Shown here: positions 62,890-64,000 of the stretch, piece by piece
Layout: the number at the start of each line of letters is the position of its first letter
How positions within the stretch are numbered: position 1 is the first letter of the stretch
From: an uncultured Sphingobacteriaceae bacterium
GTDB taxonomy: Bacteria; Bacteroidota; Bacteroidia; Sphingobacteriales; Sphingobacteriaceae
NCBI GenBank assembly: GCA_946480915.1
Contig: CAMLLO010000001.1
Location: 62,001 to 126,000, forward strand
Direction of reading: 5' to 3'
DNA: 64,000 nucleotides
Notes under the pieces: generated by a model
What the model was told of the DNA's origin: nothing
Database searches by the model: none
The model's input: only the letters and a program-made list of their open reading frames with translations
Program-made: the position numbers and the translations under genes

Positions 62890-63915
62890 TTATCTCTGAA
62901 CACGACCCGAAGCGTCACCTTTCATCAAGGTTGAGACTTCAGAAAGTGTAGCATGATTTAAATCGCCAGGAATAGTGTGCTTCAATGCAGAAGCTGCAAC
63001 ACCAAACTCAGCAGCTTCGCCCATTGGCAAACCAGTAACTAAACCGAAAATGAAACCAGAAGCGAATGAGTCGCCGGAACCAACACGGTCAACGATGCGA
63101 ACTTCGTATTGTTTTGTGTGATAAAATTCCGTGCCATCATAAACTAATGCAGACCAACCGTTATCAGATGCACTATGACTTTCGCGTAAAGTTGAAGCGA
63201 TATATTTAAAGTTGAATTTATCTTTCATTTGCTGAAAAACAGATCTGTATCCCTCAAGGTTTAATTCGCCTTTGGTAATATCAGTACCAGCGCTTTTGAA
63301 TCCTAAAGTAGTTTCAGCATCTTCTTCGTTACCAATACAAACATCAACATACTGGCAAAGTTCTGTCATAACTTTTTGAGCTTTTTCTTTGCTCCAAAGT
63401 TTTTTACGATAGTTAAGGTCAATACTTGTTGTGATTCCTTTTGCTTTTGCCGCCTTTAAAGCATCTAAGGTAAGTGCGGCAGCTCTATCGCTTAAAGCTG
63501 GAGTGATACCGGTAGTATGGAACCAGTCGGCACCTTCTAAAATAGCATCCCAGTCAAATTCAGAAGCATCTACTTCCGCGATTGCAGCATCTGCACGGTC
63601 GTAAATAACCTGCGAAGCTCTTGCAGAAGCACCTGTTTCAAGAAAGTAGATCCCTAATCTTTTACCTCCTCTGGCAACAAACTGTGTATCTACACCGTAA
63701 CGGCGCAAGTGGTTAATCGCCGATTGACCTATTGCATTATCAGGAACTTTGGAGACGAATACGCCATTTAAACCATAGTTTGTAACAGCAGCAGCAACAT
63801 TCGCTTCACCACCACCATAAGTTACATCAAAGCTATCGCTCTGAACAAAACGCTCAAAACCGGGGGTTGATAAGCGTAACATGATTTCTCCAAGGGTAAC
63901 TACTTTTTTTGACAT
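62890..63915 (-). CDS. kdgK: PfkB-family 2-keto-3-deoxygluconate kinase
   Basis: A 341-residue ribokinase-fold kinase. N-terminal VVTLGEIMLRLSTPGFERFV, GGGEANVAAAVTNYG near 33, and DRVGSGDSFASGFIFG near 275 with the catalytic Asp. This matches KdgK of Bacteroidetes closely. The window thus has two KDG-kinase-like genes. Cytoplasmic. On the minus strand with a -7 box at 63966-63973 and probably heading an operon with the YhcH gene. KDPG aldolase, often next to kdgK, is not in the window. Confidence 0.92.
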   Translation of the reverse strand: MSKKVVTLGEIMLRLSTPGFERFVQSDSFDVTYGGGEANVAAAVTNYGLNGVFVSKVPDNAIGQSAINHLRRYGVDTQFVARGGKRLGIYFLETGASARASQVIYDRADAAIAEVDASEFDWDAILEGADWFHTTGITPALSDRAAALTLDALKAAKAKGITTSIDLNYRKKLWSKEKAQKVMTELCQYVDVCIGNEEDAETTLGFKSAGTDITKGELNLEGYRSVFQQMKDKFNFKYIASTLRESHSASDNGWSALVYDGTEFYHTKQYEVRIVDRVGSGDSFASGFIFGLVTGLPMGEAAEFGVAASALKHTIPGDLNHATLSEVSTLMKGDASGRVQR

Positions 63916-63965
63916 CGTGTATATTATATTTTAAATCGGGTTGATAATTTTTTGATTTTGAATGG

Positions 63966-63973
63966 CAAAAATA
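63966..63973 (-). promoter_or_regulatory. -7 box of the second kdgK
   Basis: TATTTTTG on the minus strand (63973-63966), a full TAnnTTTG match, about 50 bases before the start codon. The window ends before a -33 element could be judged with confidence. Confidence 0.5.
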
Positions 63974-64000
63974 CATTAAAGTTAGAGAGTTAGTAATTTT

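Noticed and set aside
1..64000. Search for tRNA, rRNA, CRISPR arrays, insertion sequences and phage genes
   Set aside because: None could be supported by reading the sequence; no clusters of spaced repeats, transposase motifs or tRNA cloverleaf ends were recognised.

Overview
The window reads as chromosomal DNA of a Bacteroidetes bacterium, most likely family Sphingobacteriaceae (Pedobacter-like; the genus is inference). The evidence is two SusC/SusD pairs, an ECF sigma/FecR anti-sigma pair, lipoproteins with a Cys-Lys-Lys start of the mature chain, a BlaI/M56 pair, a menaquinone-type three-gene succinate dehydrogenase operon, promoters of the Bacteroidetes type (-33 TTTG/TTG, -7 TAnnTTTG), and the general lack of Shine-Dalgarno sequences. 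No tRNA, rRNA, CRISPR array, insertion sequence or prophage gene was seen.

Layout. Positions 1-14.9 kb hold housekeeping genes: fatty-acid desaturase, mscL, aspS, dapF, an HtrA-type protease, a PdeM-like phosphoesterase, sdhCAB, a BlaI/M56 sensor pair, and a beta-CASP metallo-hydrolase. From about 15 kb to the right edge lies one very large pectin-utilization locus. It opens with a LacI-family regulator divergent from a first susC-susD-surface-lipoprotein operon. Two PL1 pectate lyases follow, then an SDR on the minus strand, kduD-kduI, CE15-like, GH28 and CE7 genes, and a minus-strand PL1-GH2 operon divergent from CE8 plus an alpha/beta hydrolase. Next come an ECF sigma factor, its FecR anti-sigma factor, a second SusC with an STN signalling domain, and its SusD. 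The last plus-strand run is GH28-GH105-PL10-uxaA-uxaC-kdgK-uxaB-uxaA2. A BACON-GH5 lipoprotein, a YhcH-family protein and a second KDG kinase close the window.

How it works together (family knowledge plus inference). CE8, CE7 and the other esterases strip methyl and acetyl groups from pectin. PL1 and PL10 lyases and GH28 cut homogalacturonan. SusCD pairs import oligomers. GH28, GH105 and GH2 finish them in the periplasm. Saturated galacturonate goes through UxaC, UxaB and UxaA to 2-keto-3-deoxygluconate (KDG). Unsaturated uronate goes through KduI and KduD to the same KDG, which KdgK phosphorylates. KDPG aldolase and a hexuronate permease are not in the window.

The most interesting signal is regulatory. 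A 15-base element with consensus YCGGnAWCGWTTGCA (W = A or T) occurs six times, only in intergenic regions of the pectin locus: before susC1/lacI, before the CE15-like gene, twice as an inverted pair between PL1 and CE8, before the ECF sigma gene, and before the second GH28 operon. At three of these promoters its first base lies exactly 59 bp upstream of the first base of a -7-like hexamer/octamer, and at a fourth 57 bp upstream. That fixed geometry suggests a site for an activator, or a looping LacI-family protein, that ties both Sus systems and the ECF sigma circuit into one regulon.
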